A DNA stretch of 64,000 bases from the NCBI RefSeq assembly GCF_030010375.1, contig NZ_JASCRY010000001.1, forward strand, positions 1,054,001 through 1,118,000, read 5' to 3'. A program made the translations under genes and the position numbers. Below, one piece after another: positions 45,025-53,203 of the stretch (the first letter of the stretch is position 1; each line of letters opens with the position of its first letter). The notes below the pieces were generated by a model that was not told the origin of the DNA, did not search any database, and saw nothing but the letters and a program-made list of their open reading frames with translations. The stretch is from Flavobacterium yafengii (GTDB taxonomy: Bacteria; Bacteroidota; Bacteroidia; Flavobacteriales; Flavobacteriaceae).

Positions 45025-45083
45025 GGTTGTGCGAGAAGTTTATCCCGTGAACCAAGAGATACGGGAAGCCTCGTCTTTCGCTC
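45025..45083 (+). pseudogene. Fragment of a third tRNA-Gly with an insert in the T-arm
   Basis: GGTTGTGCGAG (45025-45035) and GCCTCGTCTTTCGCTC (45068-45083) match the variable/T-stem and 3' end of the two neighbouring tRNA-Gly genes (16 of 16 bases for the second part). The 6-base T-loop area is replaced by about 32 bases that contain TCCCGT...ACGGGA as an inverted repeat. The 5' half of the tRNA is missing, so it cannot be functional. Confidence 0.7.
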
Positions 45084-45086
45084 TTT

Positions 45087-45120
45087 AAAGCCGAAACTTA
45101 ATTGTTTCGGCTTTTTTTTT
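45087..45120 (+). terminator. Terminator after the tRNA-Gly cluster
   Basis: AAAGCCGAAAC/GTTTCGGCTTT stem (11 bp), 6-base loop and nine T residues; it also marks the end of the tRNA fragment and faces the pepE stop codon. Confidence 0.85.
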
Positions 45121-45136
45121 GTCATTTATTTTGGGA

Positions 45137-45844
45137 CTACTTTAAAAAACTTAAATCAGTTCCGCTTTCCAGTTCTTCGGGTGCTTGATTTTGTCTAAAA
45201 AGTCGTGCCGTCAAATCGCCTTTCAATGTGATTTTATCACCTTTCACGTCCAGCCAGCTTCCTTCTCTTAATCCTAAAACAGGTACAGAATTATAAGCAT
45301 GAAACTCTTTTATTCTGGTTTCACGAGTTTCTCCCATGTGATTGGAATTGGTATCGGGATCTAAGTAATGCGGATTTAAATTGAAAGGAATCAATCCCAG
45401 AGTTTTAAAACTTGGAGGATAAACAATCGGCATGTCGTTTGTCGTTTGCATCGTTAACCCGCAAATGTTACTTCCTGCGCTTGTTCCTAGATACGGAGTT
45501 CCATTTTTTACAACTTCAGAGAGAATTTCTATACTGTTGTTTTTGTATAATTGGGAAACCAAAACAAATGTACTTCCACCTCCGGTAAAGATTCCTTCGG
45601 CATTTTTCAAAGCTTGATTGGCATCTTCAAATTCATGGATTCCAATTACTTTTTTATTTATTTTGGCGAAAGCCAAGCTTACCATTGCGGTATATTCCTC
45701 ATGAGAAATACCTCCGGGTCTAGCGTAAGGAATGAAAAGAATGGTATTACAGTTTTGAAAATGCAATTGTAATTCAGGTAATAAATAGTCCAGATAATTC
45801 TGGTTAGCAAGAGTAGAAGTACTTGCGATTAGTATATTTTTCAT
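45137..45844 (-). CDS. pepE: Dipeptidase E (alpha-aspartyl dipeptidase)
   Basis: This 235-residue S51-family serine peptidase cleaves dipeptides with N-terminal Asp and is usually cytoplasmic. The nucleophile elbow is LGTSAGSNICG (Ser122). The catalytic-triad region FNLNPHYLDPD (His) and GIFTGGGSTFVLV match the family. Length is normal (229-235). There is no signal peptide. It is convergent with the tRNA cluster and divergent from the paralogue array. Confidence 0.92.
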   Translation of the reverse strand: MKNILIASTSTLANQNYLDYLLPELQLHFQNCNTILFIPYARPGGISHEEYTAMVSLAFAKINKKVIGIHEFEDANQALKNAEGIFTGGGSTFVLVSQLYKNNSIEILSEVVKNGTPYLGTSAGSNICGLTMQTTNDMPIVYPPSFKTLGLIPFNLNPHYLDPDTNSNHMGETRETRIKEFHAYNSVPVLGLREGSWLDVKGDKITLKGDLTARLFRQNQAPEELESGTDLSFLK

Positions 45845-45992
45845 TTTTTAGTGAATAATTTGTGCTAAAGGTATTAAATCAGTCTTTTTGATTTCACATT
45901 TTTAATTAACATTTTTTTACCAACCCATTAGTAATTAATTTGGAACGCATTAAGATACTTTTACGAGGTGTCAATAATGGATTTAAAAAGGG

Positions 45993-46748
45993 ATGATCAG
46001 AATTGTGTACTTATATTTGGCTTTTGTAGCAACGAATGTTGTAGCACAAGAAACGTCTCGAATAAAATTCAAAGGAAAAGTGACTTCTGATGTTTCTGTT
46101 CTTGAAGGGATTTATGTGATAAATTTAAAAAGTGAGCAAGCATTAGTTACTGATAAAGAAGGAAATTTTTCGATACTGGCTAAAGCAGGGGACACATTAC
46201 TATTTACTCAAGGGCAGTTTAAAGAGGTTAGAATTGGCTTGACCCAAAAAGATTTTGAACAAGAAATAATTGTCGTAAAAATGATGCCCATAGTAAATCA
46301 ATTGCGAGAAGTTATTGTAAGAAACGGTATCAATGCGGTTTCAATGGGGATAATTCCAAAGGGACAAAAAATATATACTCCGGCAGAACGAAAGTTATAC
46401 ACTGCCAGTAATCTTAATGCCACTGCTAATGCGGGCACTATGATGGGCGGTTCAATCTCAGCGGATCCATTATTAAATTGGATTTCAGGAAGGACTAAAA
46501 TGCTTAAAAAAGAAGTAGAAGTCGAAAAGAAAGAATCGTATATGAGGCAGTTAGAGAATATGTTTACCGTTGACTATTTTGTAAATAAATTAAAAATACC
46601 GGCTGAATATGTCAAAGGATTTGAATATTACAGTGTCGAAAATGAAAGATTTGTGACTGTTCTAAAATCTAAAAATGTGACAATGACGACTTTCTTAATT
46701 GGAGAATTGGCAACTAAATACAAAGAAATAATTGCAAGTGAAAATTAA
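45993..46748 (+). CDS. Secreted CarboxypepD_reg-like protein, array member 1
   Basis: A 251-residue protein with a signal peptide (cleavage near NVVAQ, residue 19). Residues about 22-100 form a carboxypeptidase-regulatory-like beta-sandwich (GIYVINLKSEQALVTDKEGNFSILAKAGDTLLF). The C-terminal part has the segment GIIPKGQKIYTPAERKLYTA and a Lys-rich helix, ending FLIGELATKYKEIIASEN. No catalytic site is visible; such domains often bind other envelope proteins. The last codons overlap the start of the next paralogue by 11 bases. An AAAGGG just upstream may be a ribosome binding site. Confidence 0.75.
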   Translation: MIRIVYLYLAFVATNVVAQETSRIKFKGKVTSDVSVLEGIYVINLKSEQALVTDKEGNFSILAKAGDTLLFTQGQFKEVRIGLTQKDFEQEIIVVKMMPIVNQLREVIVRNGINAVSMGIIPKGQKIYTPAERKLYTASNLNATANAGTMMGGSISADPLLNWISGRTKMLKKEVEVEKKESYMRQLENMFTVDYFVNKLKIPAEYVKGFEYYSVENERFVTVLKSKNVTMTTFLIGELATKYKEIIASEN

Positions 46749-47466
46749 AAATACCCTACTATTTATTGTCTTTTTGTTCGTACAAGTTGTTTTTGCTCAA
46801 ACTAGAAAGGGAAACGAACTTCGAGGAAAAATTATTGCTGACTCTGTTGCCGTTGATCGCATTACTATTGAGAATGTAACAGCGGATAAAACTGCTTTCT
46901 CAGATGTGAATGGTTTCTTTACTATTGCTGCAAAAGAAGACGATGTTTTGGTATTTACTGCGGTTAATTTAGAAGGTCTCCGAATGAAAATTGATAAACA
47001 GGATTTACTGCAGGAAGTTATTACGGTAAAGATGCTTCCCAAAAGTATTATTTTGAAAGAAGTTTTAGTGAATGAATCTTTCATCACTGCAGAAAGTTTA
47101 GGGATTATACCTTACGGTCAAAAAAAATATACGCCGGCCGAAAGAAAATTATACACGGCAACTTCTGGAAACGGTATCGATGGATTACTGAATGCAATTT
47201 CAGGTCGGAAAGCCATGCTGAAAAAGGAGATTGTAATTGAGAAGAAAGAACAATTATTGGCAAGAATCGAATTTCTTTTTGAGGATAAATATTACATCGA
47301 AACCTTAAAAATTCCCGCTGATTACATTAAAGGTTTTCAATATTACTGTATAGATGATACTGGTTTTGCAAATGCATTGCGATCTAAAAACAAGACAATG
47401 ATGATGTTTCTAATTGTAAAACTTGCCGAAAATTACAATGAAATTATTGCGGGTGAAAATAAATAG
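46738..47466 (+). CDS. Secreted CarboxypepD_reg-like protein, array member 2
   Basis: A 242-residue paralogue of member 1, with a signal peptide (cleavage after VVFAQ), a CarboxypepD_reg-like domain and the GIIPYGQKKYTPAERKLYTA motif (one residue shorter spacing). The C-terminus FLIVKLAENYNEIIAGENK parallels member 1. I prefer the GTG start at 46738 (GTGAAAAT overlapping the upstream stop) because the same overlap recurs at member 3. A TTG at 46732 is the only alternative. Confidence 0.75.
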   Translation: MKIKNTLLFIVFLFVQVVFAQTRKGNELRGKIIADSVAVDRITIENVTADKTAFSDVNGFFTIAAKEDDVLVFTAVNLEGLRMKIDKQDLLQEVITVKMLPKSIILKEVLVNESFITAESLGIIPYGQKKYTPAERKLYTATSGNGIDGLLNAISGRKAMLKKEIVIEKKEQLLARIEFLFEDKYYIETLKIPADYIKGFQYYCIDDTGFANALRSKNKTMMMFLIVKLAENYNEIIAGENK

Positions 47467-47662
47467 AATTCTATCGATAGTTTTGTTTTTAATGTGCCAA
47501 ATTTCTTTTGGGCAAACTTCTACTGGAAAGTTGCTTCATGGTAAAATTAGAGTCGATTCGGCTTATATAAGTGGAATAAATATCTTAAATTTAGTAAACG
47601 AAAAAACAGCTGCCACAAATAGTGATGGAGAATTTTTTATTTTGGCTAAAGCCAATTACTAG
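47453..47662 (+). pseudogene. Truncated CarboxypepD_reg-like paralogue, array member 3
   Basis: 69 codons with the usual signal peptide (cleavage after ISFGQ) and the first part of the beta-sandwich up to DGEFFILAKANY. A TAG stop then cuts it off at the point where members 1 and 2 read LAKAGDTLLF or equivalent. The IIPxGQK region and C-terminal helix are absent; only ~35 bases separate its stop from member 4. The GTG start overlaps the member 2 stop by 14 bases. It is probably a remnant, though a short secreted product cannot be excluded. Confidence 0.65.
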
Positions 47663-47698
47663 ATTTAAAAAAATAATGCTCATAAAAAACAATCCAAG

Positions 47699-48454
47699 AT
47701 GAAAACAAGAATAAAAATCATTTGTTTAATTTTATTTTGCCAATATTCTTTTGGTCAAAATGAAAGCAGGAAGTCCTTACATGGTCAATTCGTTAATGAA
47801 TCTATTTTAGTAGATCACGGATATGTTTTTAATTTAAATTCAAAAACGAGAACCTTTATTAGCGATCAGGGTTTTTTTGATATTTTGGCGAAAGCCAAAG
47901 ATACGTTGCTTGTTTCGAGTAATTTATTCAAGTCAAAAAAAATAGTGGTAGAGGAAAAAGACTTTGCAAAATCGTTATTTGTGATTAATTTAGAAACACA
48001 AACTACCCTGCTTAATGAAGTTATCGTAAAACGTAAAGCTGAAATTAAACCTATCGTTGGCGGTACACAGCGTATTGTAGATATACAATTTGTAGATGAT
48101 GAGAAATCTTCGCCAGTAAATAGAACAATGCCTTCGGACGGCAGCATAGAAAACGGAATGGATTTTGTTAGAGTATTTAAAATGGTTTCCAAATTATTTA
48201 AGAATGATTCGGCAAAGAAAACCGATTTGAATTCTAATGTAGATTTTTCGGATGTGGTTTCTAAAGGAATTGATAAGTATTTCTTTACCAATACATTGAA
48301 GTTGAAAAACGAAGAAATTGGACTTTTTCTGGATTATTGCGAGAATGATCCAAAATCAAAAAGCCTTTTAAAACAAGAAGACGAATTTTTACTAATTGAT
48401 TTTTTAATCACCAAGAACGAAGAATTTAAAAGAATTACTACTTTTGAAAAATGA
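47699..48454 (+). CDS. Secreted CarboxypepD_reg-like protein, array member 4
   Basis: A 251-residue paralogue with a signal peptide (cleavage after QYSFGQ) and the same N-terminal sandwich (GYVFNLNSKTRTFISDQGFFDILAKAKDTLL, LNEVIVKRKAE). Its middle lacks the IIPxGQKxYTPAERK motif and has its own IVGGTQRIVDIQF segment, followed by a C-terminal helix ending FLITKNEEFKRITTFEK. It overlaps the DUF6702 start by 4 bases (ATGA type), so it is coupled to the downstream DUF6702/M1 peptidase genes. Confidence 0.75.
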   Translation: MKTRIKIICLILFCQYSFGQNESRKSLHGQFVNESILVDHGYVFNLNSKTRTFISDQGFFDILAKAKDTLLVSSNLFKSKKIVVEEKDFAKSLFVINLETQTTLLNEVIVKRKAEIKPIVGGTQRIVDIQFVDDEKSSPVNRTMPSDGSIENGMDFVRVFKMVSKLFKNDSAKKTDLNSNVDFSDVVSKGIDKYFFTNTLKLKNEEIGLFLDYCENDPKSKSLLKQEDEFLLIDFLITKNEEFKRITTFEK

Positions 48455-48957
48455 AAAAAACAATCTTAATTACTTTTTTTGGCCTATTATTTTTAACGTT
48501 GACTTCATTTAGTGTACATAAATTTTATGTAGCATTATACCAAGTAAATTACGCTCCCCAAAAGAAAATGCTTCAAATCACCGCTCGTATTTTTGTAGAT
48601 GATTTGAATAGCGCAGTTGGAAAAAAGTATAGCAAAAAAATCAATTTAGGCTCCGAAAAAGAAACAGATGAAGATTTGATTTTGTTGAAAAAGTATTTAA
48701 GCGAAAAATTCTCCATAAAAATAAATGGGCAATCTAAGACCATGAATCTTTTAAGTAAAGAAATGGAAGGGGATGTACTTATCTGTTATTTAAATATTAA
48801 GGAAGTTTCGAAAGTTAATTCACTCGAAATTTACAATACCGTTATCATAGAAGGAAATTCAGAGCAACAGAATATTATGCATTTTAATGTGGCTGGAGTA
48901 AAAAACACATTGTTATTTACAGAATCCACATCAAAGGGAATGTTAAAATATGAATAA
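48451..48957 (+). CDS. DUF6702 family secreted protein
   Basis: A 168-residue protein with a signal peptide (about 1-20) and the pattern HKFYVALYQVNYAPQKKMLQITARIFVDDLN that I know from DUF6702 proteins of Flavobacteriia. The rest is beta-rich; no catalytic motif is visible. It overlaps the preceding array member by 4 bases and is followed 60 bases later by an M1 peptidase gene. I recall this pairing from related genomes; a helper role for the peptidase is inference. Confidence 0.75.
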   Translation: MKKTILITFFGLLFLTLTSFSVHKFYVALYQVNYAPQKKMLQITARIFVDDLNSAVGKKYSKKINLGSEKETDEDLILLKKYLSEKFSIKINGQSKTMNLLSKEMEGDVLICYLNIKEVSKVNSLEIYNTVIIEGNSEQQNIMHFNVAGVKNTLLFTESTSKGMLKYE

Positions 48958-49017
48958 ATTTAGAGAAATTTGTTTTAAATTATTATTTTCACGCACTGAA
49001 TAACCAGATTTCCACCT

Positions 49018-51261
49018 ATGAAAAAATTTACATTATTATTACTTCTTCCCGCAATTTTATTTGCCCAAGAAAAAACGACACCTGTTGCAACAAAACAAAC
49101 AGGAAAATACGATACCAATAAGTTTAGCCAAATGTATGATCTGTTAGCAACACCTAACATGTTTCGTACGGCTTCTGGAGCTCCGGGCCCGGCTTATTAT
49201 CAGCAACAGGCTGACTACAAGATAAATGTTGAGCTAGATGATAAAAAATCTAAATTGACTGGGTCTGAAACGGTTACTTATTATAACAATTCTCCGGATA
49301 CTTTAGAGTATTTATGGGTACAGTTAGACCAAAATCAAGCTGCGAAAACGTCACAAACTCCATTGGCGGAAAGCCAAAGAATGGAGCAGGTTTTTCCTGC
49401 TGGAAACTTCGCAAACAAGTTTTTAAAACAAGAACAAGAGCGTGGTTTTAATATTGAGTTTGTGAAAGATGTAAAAGGGAATCCTTTGTCCTATTCGATC
49501 AATCAAACCATGATGCGTATCAATTTAGCAACGCCAATGAAACCTGGTGAGAAATTTACTTTTTCTATCAATTGGTGGTATAATATTAATAACTACAGAC
49601 AAGATGGTGGTCGTTCAGGTTATGAATTATTCGAAAAAGAAGGAAACAAATTATATGTAATTGCTCAGTTCTATCCTAGAATGGCAGTTTATAATGATGT
49701 GGAAGGATGGCAAAATATGCAATTTTGGGGAACAGGAGAATTTACGTTGCCTTTTGGAAATTTTGATGTAAATATCACCGTCCCTGCGGATCACGTTATG
49801 GAAGCTACAGGTGAATTGATGAACAGAAGCGAAGTATTTACTGCAGAGCAAGTAAAAAGATACGAACTGGCGCAAAAATCATTTGACAAACCAGTTGTAA
49901 TTGTTACTCAAGCGGAAGCAGAAGCAAGTGAAAAAGGTTTTTCAGAAAAGAAAAAAACATGGAAATTTAGTGCTAAAAACGTAAGGGATTTTGGTATTGC
50001 TACTTCTAGAAAATTTATTCTGGATGCAATGGCAGTTCAATTGACTAACAAAACAGTTATGGCAATTTCAGTTTATCCTAAAGAAAGTAATCCGCTTTGG
50101 GGAGAAACTTCAACTAGAACTGTTGCCCATACTTTAAAAAGTTATTCAGCACACACATTTGACTATCCTTATCCAAAAGCAGTTTCTGTTTCAGCAGAAG
50201 ATCAAGGGATGGAATACCCAATGATTTGTTGGAATTATGGTCGTCCTGACGAAAAAGGAGTGACTAGTGAGCGTATTAAAAACGGAATGATTGGTGTAGT
50301 AATACATGAAGTAGGACACAATTTCTTTCCTATGATTGTAAATTCTGATGAGCGTCAATGGTCTTGGATGGATGAAGGTCTTAATACTTTTATGCAATAC
50401 ATGGCTGAACAAGAAATGGGTACAAATTTCCCTTCAAGTCGTGGACCAGCAAGTAAAATTGTTCCTTACATGAGTGGAGATCAAAAATTCTTGGAGCCTA
50501 TTATGTCAAACTCTGAAACGATAGTTCAATTTGGCGCTAATGCTTATGGTAAGCCGGCAACAGGTTTAAACATCCTTAGAGAAACGATTATGGGAAGAGA
50601 ATTGTTTGACCACGCTTTCAAAGTATATGCTAACAGATGGAAATTCAAGCATCCTACACCAGAAGACTTTTTTAGAACTATGGAAGATGCATCTGCAGTA
50701 GATTTAGATTGGTTTTTCAGAGGATGGTTTTACTCCACTGATTTTGTTGATATCGGAGTGAAAGAAGTAAAACAATATTATGTTTCTGAGACAGCAACTG
50801 CAGCATTGAAAGACGCTGTAGTAAGAAGAGGGCGTTTTGGACAGGAAAAAGGACCTTTCGTTTATTTAGTTCCTGGAACAAGTGAAGAATTATCAGCTAA
50901 AGACAAAAAAGCATTGGCTATTGGAGATGTGAATTTACTATCTGAATATGTAAACCAAAACTTTTCAGCTGACGAAAAATCAAAATTAAAATCTCCTAAG
51001 TATTTCTACGAAGTAGAGTTTAATAAGCCAGGAGGAATGTTAATGCCAATTATTGTTGAATTGACTTACGAAGATGATACAACAGAAACATTCAAATATC
51101 CAGCTCAAATTTGGAGAAAAAACAACGATACCGCTAAGAAAGTTTATGCAACTGAAAAAGCAATCAAAAAGATTCAGATAGATCCAAAATTAGAAACTGC
51201 TGATATTGATGTAACCAATAACGCTTGGCCTAAAGAAGAAGTGAAGTCTAAATTTGATTAA
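49018..51261 (+). CDS. M1 family zinc aminopeptidase, secreted
   Basis: A 747-residue exported metallopeptidase (signal peptide ending LFAQ, about residue 17). The zinc site is HEVGH (His430, Glu431, His434) with a third ligand 19 residues later (Glu453 in WMDEGLNTF), the HExxH-18x-E arrangement of M1. The exopeptidase motif GxMEN is replaced by SAEDQGMEYPM, which is common in this secreted subgroup. N-terminal beta-sandwich about 60-250, C-terminal extension after 590. It ends the chain begun by the paralogue array, with its own terminator. Confidence 0.92.
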   Translation: MKKFTLLLLLPAILFAQEKTTPVATKQTGKYDTNKFSQMYDLLATPNMFRTASGAPGPAYYQQQADYKINVELDDKKSKLTGSETVTYYNNSPDTLEYLWVQLDQNQAAKTSQTPLAESQRMEQVFPAGNFANKFLKQEQERGFNIEFVKDVKGNPLSYSINQTMMRINLATPMKPGEKFTFSINWWYNINNYRQDGGRSGYELFEKEGNKLYVIAQFYPRMAVYNDVEGWQNMQFWGTGEFTLPFGNFDVNITVPADHVMEATGELMNRSEVFTAEQVKRYELAQKSFDKPVVIVTQAEAEASEKGFSEKKKTWKFSAKNVRDFGIATSRKFILDAMAVQLTNKTVMAISVYPKESNPLWGETSTRTVAHTLKSYSAHTFDYPYPKAVSVSAEDQGMEYPMICWNYGRPDEKGVTSERIKNGMIGVVIHEVGHNFFPMIVNSDERQWSWMDEGLNTFMQYMAEQEMGTNFPSSRGPASKIVPYMSGDQKFLEPIMSNSETIVQFGANAYGKPATGLNILRETIMGRELFDHAFKVYANRWKFKHPTPEDFFRTMEDASAVDLDWFFRGWFYSTDFVDIGVKEVKQYYVSETATAALKDAVVRRGRFGQEKGPFVYLVPGTSEELSAKDKKALAIGDVNLLSEYVNQNFSADEKSKLKSPKYFYEVEFNKPGGMLMPIIVELTYEDDTTETFKYPAQIWRKNNDTAKKVYATEKAIKKIQIDPKLETADIDVTNNAWPKEEVKSKFD

Positions 51262-51276
51262 ATAAAGACCTGAAAT

Positions 51277-51308
51277 TAAAAAAGACTCTGAAAAGAGTCT
51301 TTTTTTTA
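51277..51308 (+). terminator. Terminator of the M1 peptidase chain
   Basis: AAAAAGACTCT/AGAGTCTTTTT stem with a 4-base loop and T-run after the M1 stop codon. Confidence 0.85.
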
Positions 51309-51342
51309 TGAAAAAATTAAAAGTCAAGGATTCAAAATTAGG

Positions 51343-51350
51343 TATATTTG
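51343..51350 (+). promoter_or_regulatory. -7 element of the tatA operon
   Basis: TATATTTG matches the TAnnTTTG consensus 22 bases before the tatA ATG; no convincing -33 TTG was found. Confidence 0.45.
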
Positions 51351-51371
51351 TAGCAATAAAAAATAAGAAAT

Positions 51372-51773
51372 ATGTTTGGCATAGGAGGAGGAGAATTAAT
51401 TTTTATCATGTTTATAGTACTCATGCTTTTTGGGTCGGATAAAGTACCAGAAATAGCCCGCACCATGGGTAAAGCAATGGCACAATTAAAAAATGCTACG
51501 AATGACATAAAAAGTGAAATTCAAAAAGGAGCAGAGGCTAATGGATTTGATACACAAACATTAACCGATTTAAGAGGGAACATTACGTCGCATATCAATA
51601 AAGCTAAGGATGATCTATTAGGAGATACGTCTCAAATTAGCGATATAACCGGAAATATCACCTCAGAAATTAATAAAGCCAAAGACAATTTACTGGGTGA
51701 TACAACCAACCAAATCGAAACAACTAAAGAAGCTATAGAAGATGTTACAGGACCTATAAAACGTCAGATGTAA
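51372..51773 (+). CDS. tatA: Twin-arginine translocase subunit TatA
   Basis: This 133-residue TatA/E-type subunit forms the pore part of the Tat export system with TatC. The N-terminal helix MFGIGGGELIFIMFIVLMLFG is followed by the hinge SDKVPEIARTMGKAMAQ and an amphipathic helix. The tail is unusual: two near-copies of a 21-22 residue unit (GNITSHINKAKDDLLGDTSQI, 69-89; GNITSEINKAKDNLLGDTTNQI, 94-115). TatC is not in the window. The stop overlaps the PAP2 start by 1 base (TAATG). Confidence 0.93.
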   Translation: MFGIGGGELIFIMFIVLMLFGSDKVPEIARTMGKAMAQLKNATNDIKSEIQKGAEANGFDTQTLTDLRGNITSHINKAKDDLLGDTSQISDITGNITSEINKAKDNLLGDTTNQIETTKEAIEDVTGPIKRQM

Positions 51774-52339
51774 TGTTGGAAAAATTACTGTCTTTAGATA
51801 CAAGATTATTTGTTTTTTTGAATGGATTAGGGTCGGAAACCTATGACGGACTTTGGTTATTTATTACCAAACAAAGCAACTGGATTCCTCTTTTTTTACT
51901 CCTTTTATATGTTATTTATAAAAAACTAGGCGCTAAACAAACCTTATATTTATTGCTTTTTGTAGCGGCTTTAGTTACAATTACAGATCAAACAACAAAC
52001 TTGTTTAAGAACGGATTTCAACGATTACGCCCTTGTAATAATCCTGAAATTAATTCTTTTATACGAATTGTTCAAGTCAGAAATTCTTTTAGTTTTTTCT
52101 CGGGACATGCAGCAAATTCAATGGCAGTTGCGACATTTTTGTATTTTAATTTTAAAGATAAAATCAAATTTTTCGGCTTCCTATTCTTGTGGCCGCTCAT
52201 CTTCGCTTACAGCAGGATCTATTTGGGATTGCATTATCCGTTAGATATTTTATCAGGCTATTTGTTCGGACTTACTTTTGGATTTTTGATATTCAAAGCA
52301 TACAAAATTGCACAACAAAAATATTTCCCACAAAAATAA
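51773..52339 (+). CDS. PAP2-family phosphatase
   Basis: A 188-residue integral membrane phosphatase with five to six hydrophobic helices. The catalytic tripartite motif is present: KNGFQRLRP (Lys, Arg, Pro), FFSGHAAN (the His nucleophile partner) and SRIYLGLHYPLD (Arg, His, Asp). Members hydrolyse lipid phosphates such as undecaprenyl pyrophosphate or phosphatidic acid on the periplasmic side. Translationally coupled to tatA. Confidence 0.9.
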   Translation: MLEKLLSLDTRLFVFLNGLGSETYDGLWLFITKQSNWIPLFLLLLYVIYKKLGAKQTLYLLLFVAALVTITDQTTNLFKNGFQRLRPCNNPEINSFIRIVQVRNSFSFFSGHAANSMAVATFLYFNFKDKIKFFGFLFLWPLIFAYSRIYLGLHYPLDILSGYLFGLTFGFLIFKAYKIAQQKYFPQK

Positions 52340-52382
52340 TTTTAGAATTGCTCAGGAGCTTTTTCCTGCTCTACGCTGTATC

Positions 52383-52424
52383 TTTTTCTTGTTATTCTTC
52401 TTTAGGTCAGAATAACAAGAAAAA
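52383..52424. repeat. Perfect inverted repeat between PAP2 and O-methyltransferase genes
   Basis: TTTTTCTTGTTATTCT and AGAATAACAAGAAAAA (16 bp each) with a 10-base spacer. It is too AT-rich for a classic terminator but is the only candidate between the two convergent genes. Confidence 0.5.
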
Positions 52425-52480
52425 GGATGCCGCTTCCATCAGGGCTAGGACATTTGTTTTCAATAGAAATATCGTCGTAA

Positions 52481-53122
52481 CTATAGAACTCTGCTTACTG
52501 TCAATCCATCACGAATAGGCAACAAAACCGTTTCTACTCTTGGATCATTTGCTAATAGCTGATTGTATTCCAGTAATACTTTTGTACTCAAATCATTAGG
52601 CTGTAACGGTTCCAGAACTTTACCGCTCCACAGCACATTATCGGATAAAATAATCCCGCCCTTATTCATTTTAGGAAGAATCAATTCAAAATAGTTAAGG
52701 TAATTTTCTTTGTCGGCATCGATAAAAACCAAATCAAATTTCATTTCCAAAGTTGGAAGAATGTCAGTTGCTTCTCCTAAATGTTGTACAATTTGTTTTC
52801 CCCAAGATGATTTGTCAAAATGTTTGCGTTGAAAATCAACTAATTCTTCTTTGATGTCAATCGTATGCAATTGCCCGGTTTCCTGCATGCCCTCGCACAA
52901 ACACAATGCCGAATAGCCTGTGTAAGTACCAATTTCAAGAATATTCACAGGTCGAATCAATTTAGACAACATACTCAAAACCCGCCCCTGAAAATGACCG
53001 CTCAACATTCGTGGCAGCAAAATTTTTTGATAGGTTTCCTTATTCAGAGCAGCAAGTAAAGCAGGTTCTTTTTCGGAATGGTGCTCGATATAATCTTCTA
53101 ATTCTTGGGAAATGAAATGCAT
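52481..53122 (-). CDS. Class I SAM-dependent O-methyltransferase
   Basis: A 213-residue catechol/caffeoyl-CoA O-methyltransferase-like enzyme. Motif I is ILEIGTYTGYSALCLCE, followed by HTIDIKEELVDFQRKHF and the metal-binding region FDLVFIDADKENY with GGIILSDNVLWSGK. The start is set at 53122 (MHFISQELEDYIEHH), but 53140 is possible. A minus-strand -7 element (TAACTTTG, 53148-53155) lies upstream in a short divergent region shared with rlmN. The natural substrate is unknown. Confidence 0.88.
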   Translation of the reverse strand: MHFISQELEDYIEHHSEKEPALLAALNKETYQKILLPRMLSGHFQGRVLSMLSKLIRPVNILEIGTYTGYSALCLCEGMQETGQLHTIDIKEELVDFQRKHFDKSSWGKQIVQHLGEATDILPTLEMKFDLVFIDADKENYLNYFELILPKMNKGGIILSDNVLWSGKVLEPLQPNDLSTKVLLEYNQLLANDPRVETVLLPIRDGLTVSRVL

Positions 53123-53191
53123 TTTTTGAATTTTTTTCAATTTAGAGCAAAGTTATCAAATTATCAAATCAACAAATCAACAAATTGTCAT

Positions 53192-53199
53192 TAAATTTG
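53192..53199 (+). promoter_or_regulatory. -7 element of rlmN
   Basis: TAAATTTG ends 4 bases before the rlmN ATG, so the transcript should start at or within a few bases of the start codon (leaderless). It is preceded by AAATCAAC repeats; no good -33 TTG. Confidence 0.45.
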
Positions 53200-53203
53200 C
53201 ACC

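Noticed and set aside
47866..48291. Minus-strand ORF of 141 codons in the paralogue array
   Set aside because: Antisense to array member 4, which has a signal peptide and the paralogue pattern.
52189..52518. Plus-strand ORF of 109 codons across the PAP2 end
   Set aside because: The first half is a shadow of PAP2; only the part after 52348 is unusual and is reported as a weak finding.
53156..53190. Short ATCAAA/ATCAAC repeats as a possible CRISPR or operator
   Set aside because: Units are 5-7 bases, without spacers; more likely low-complexity promoter DNA.
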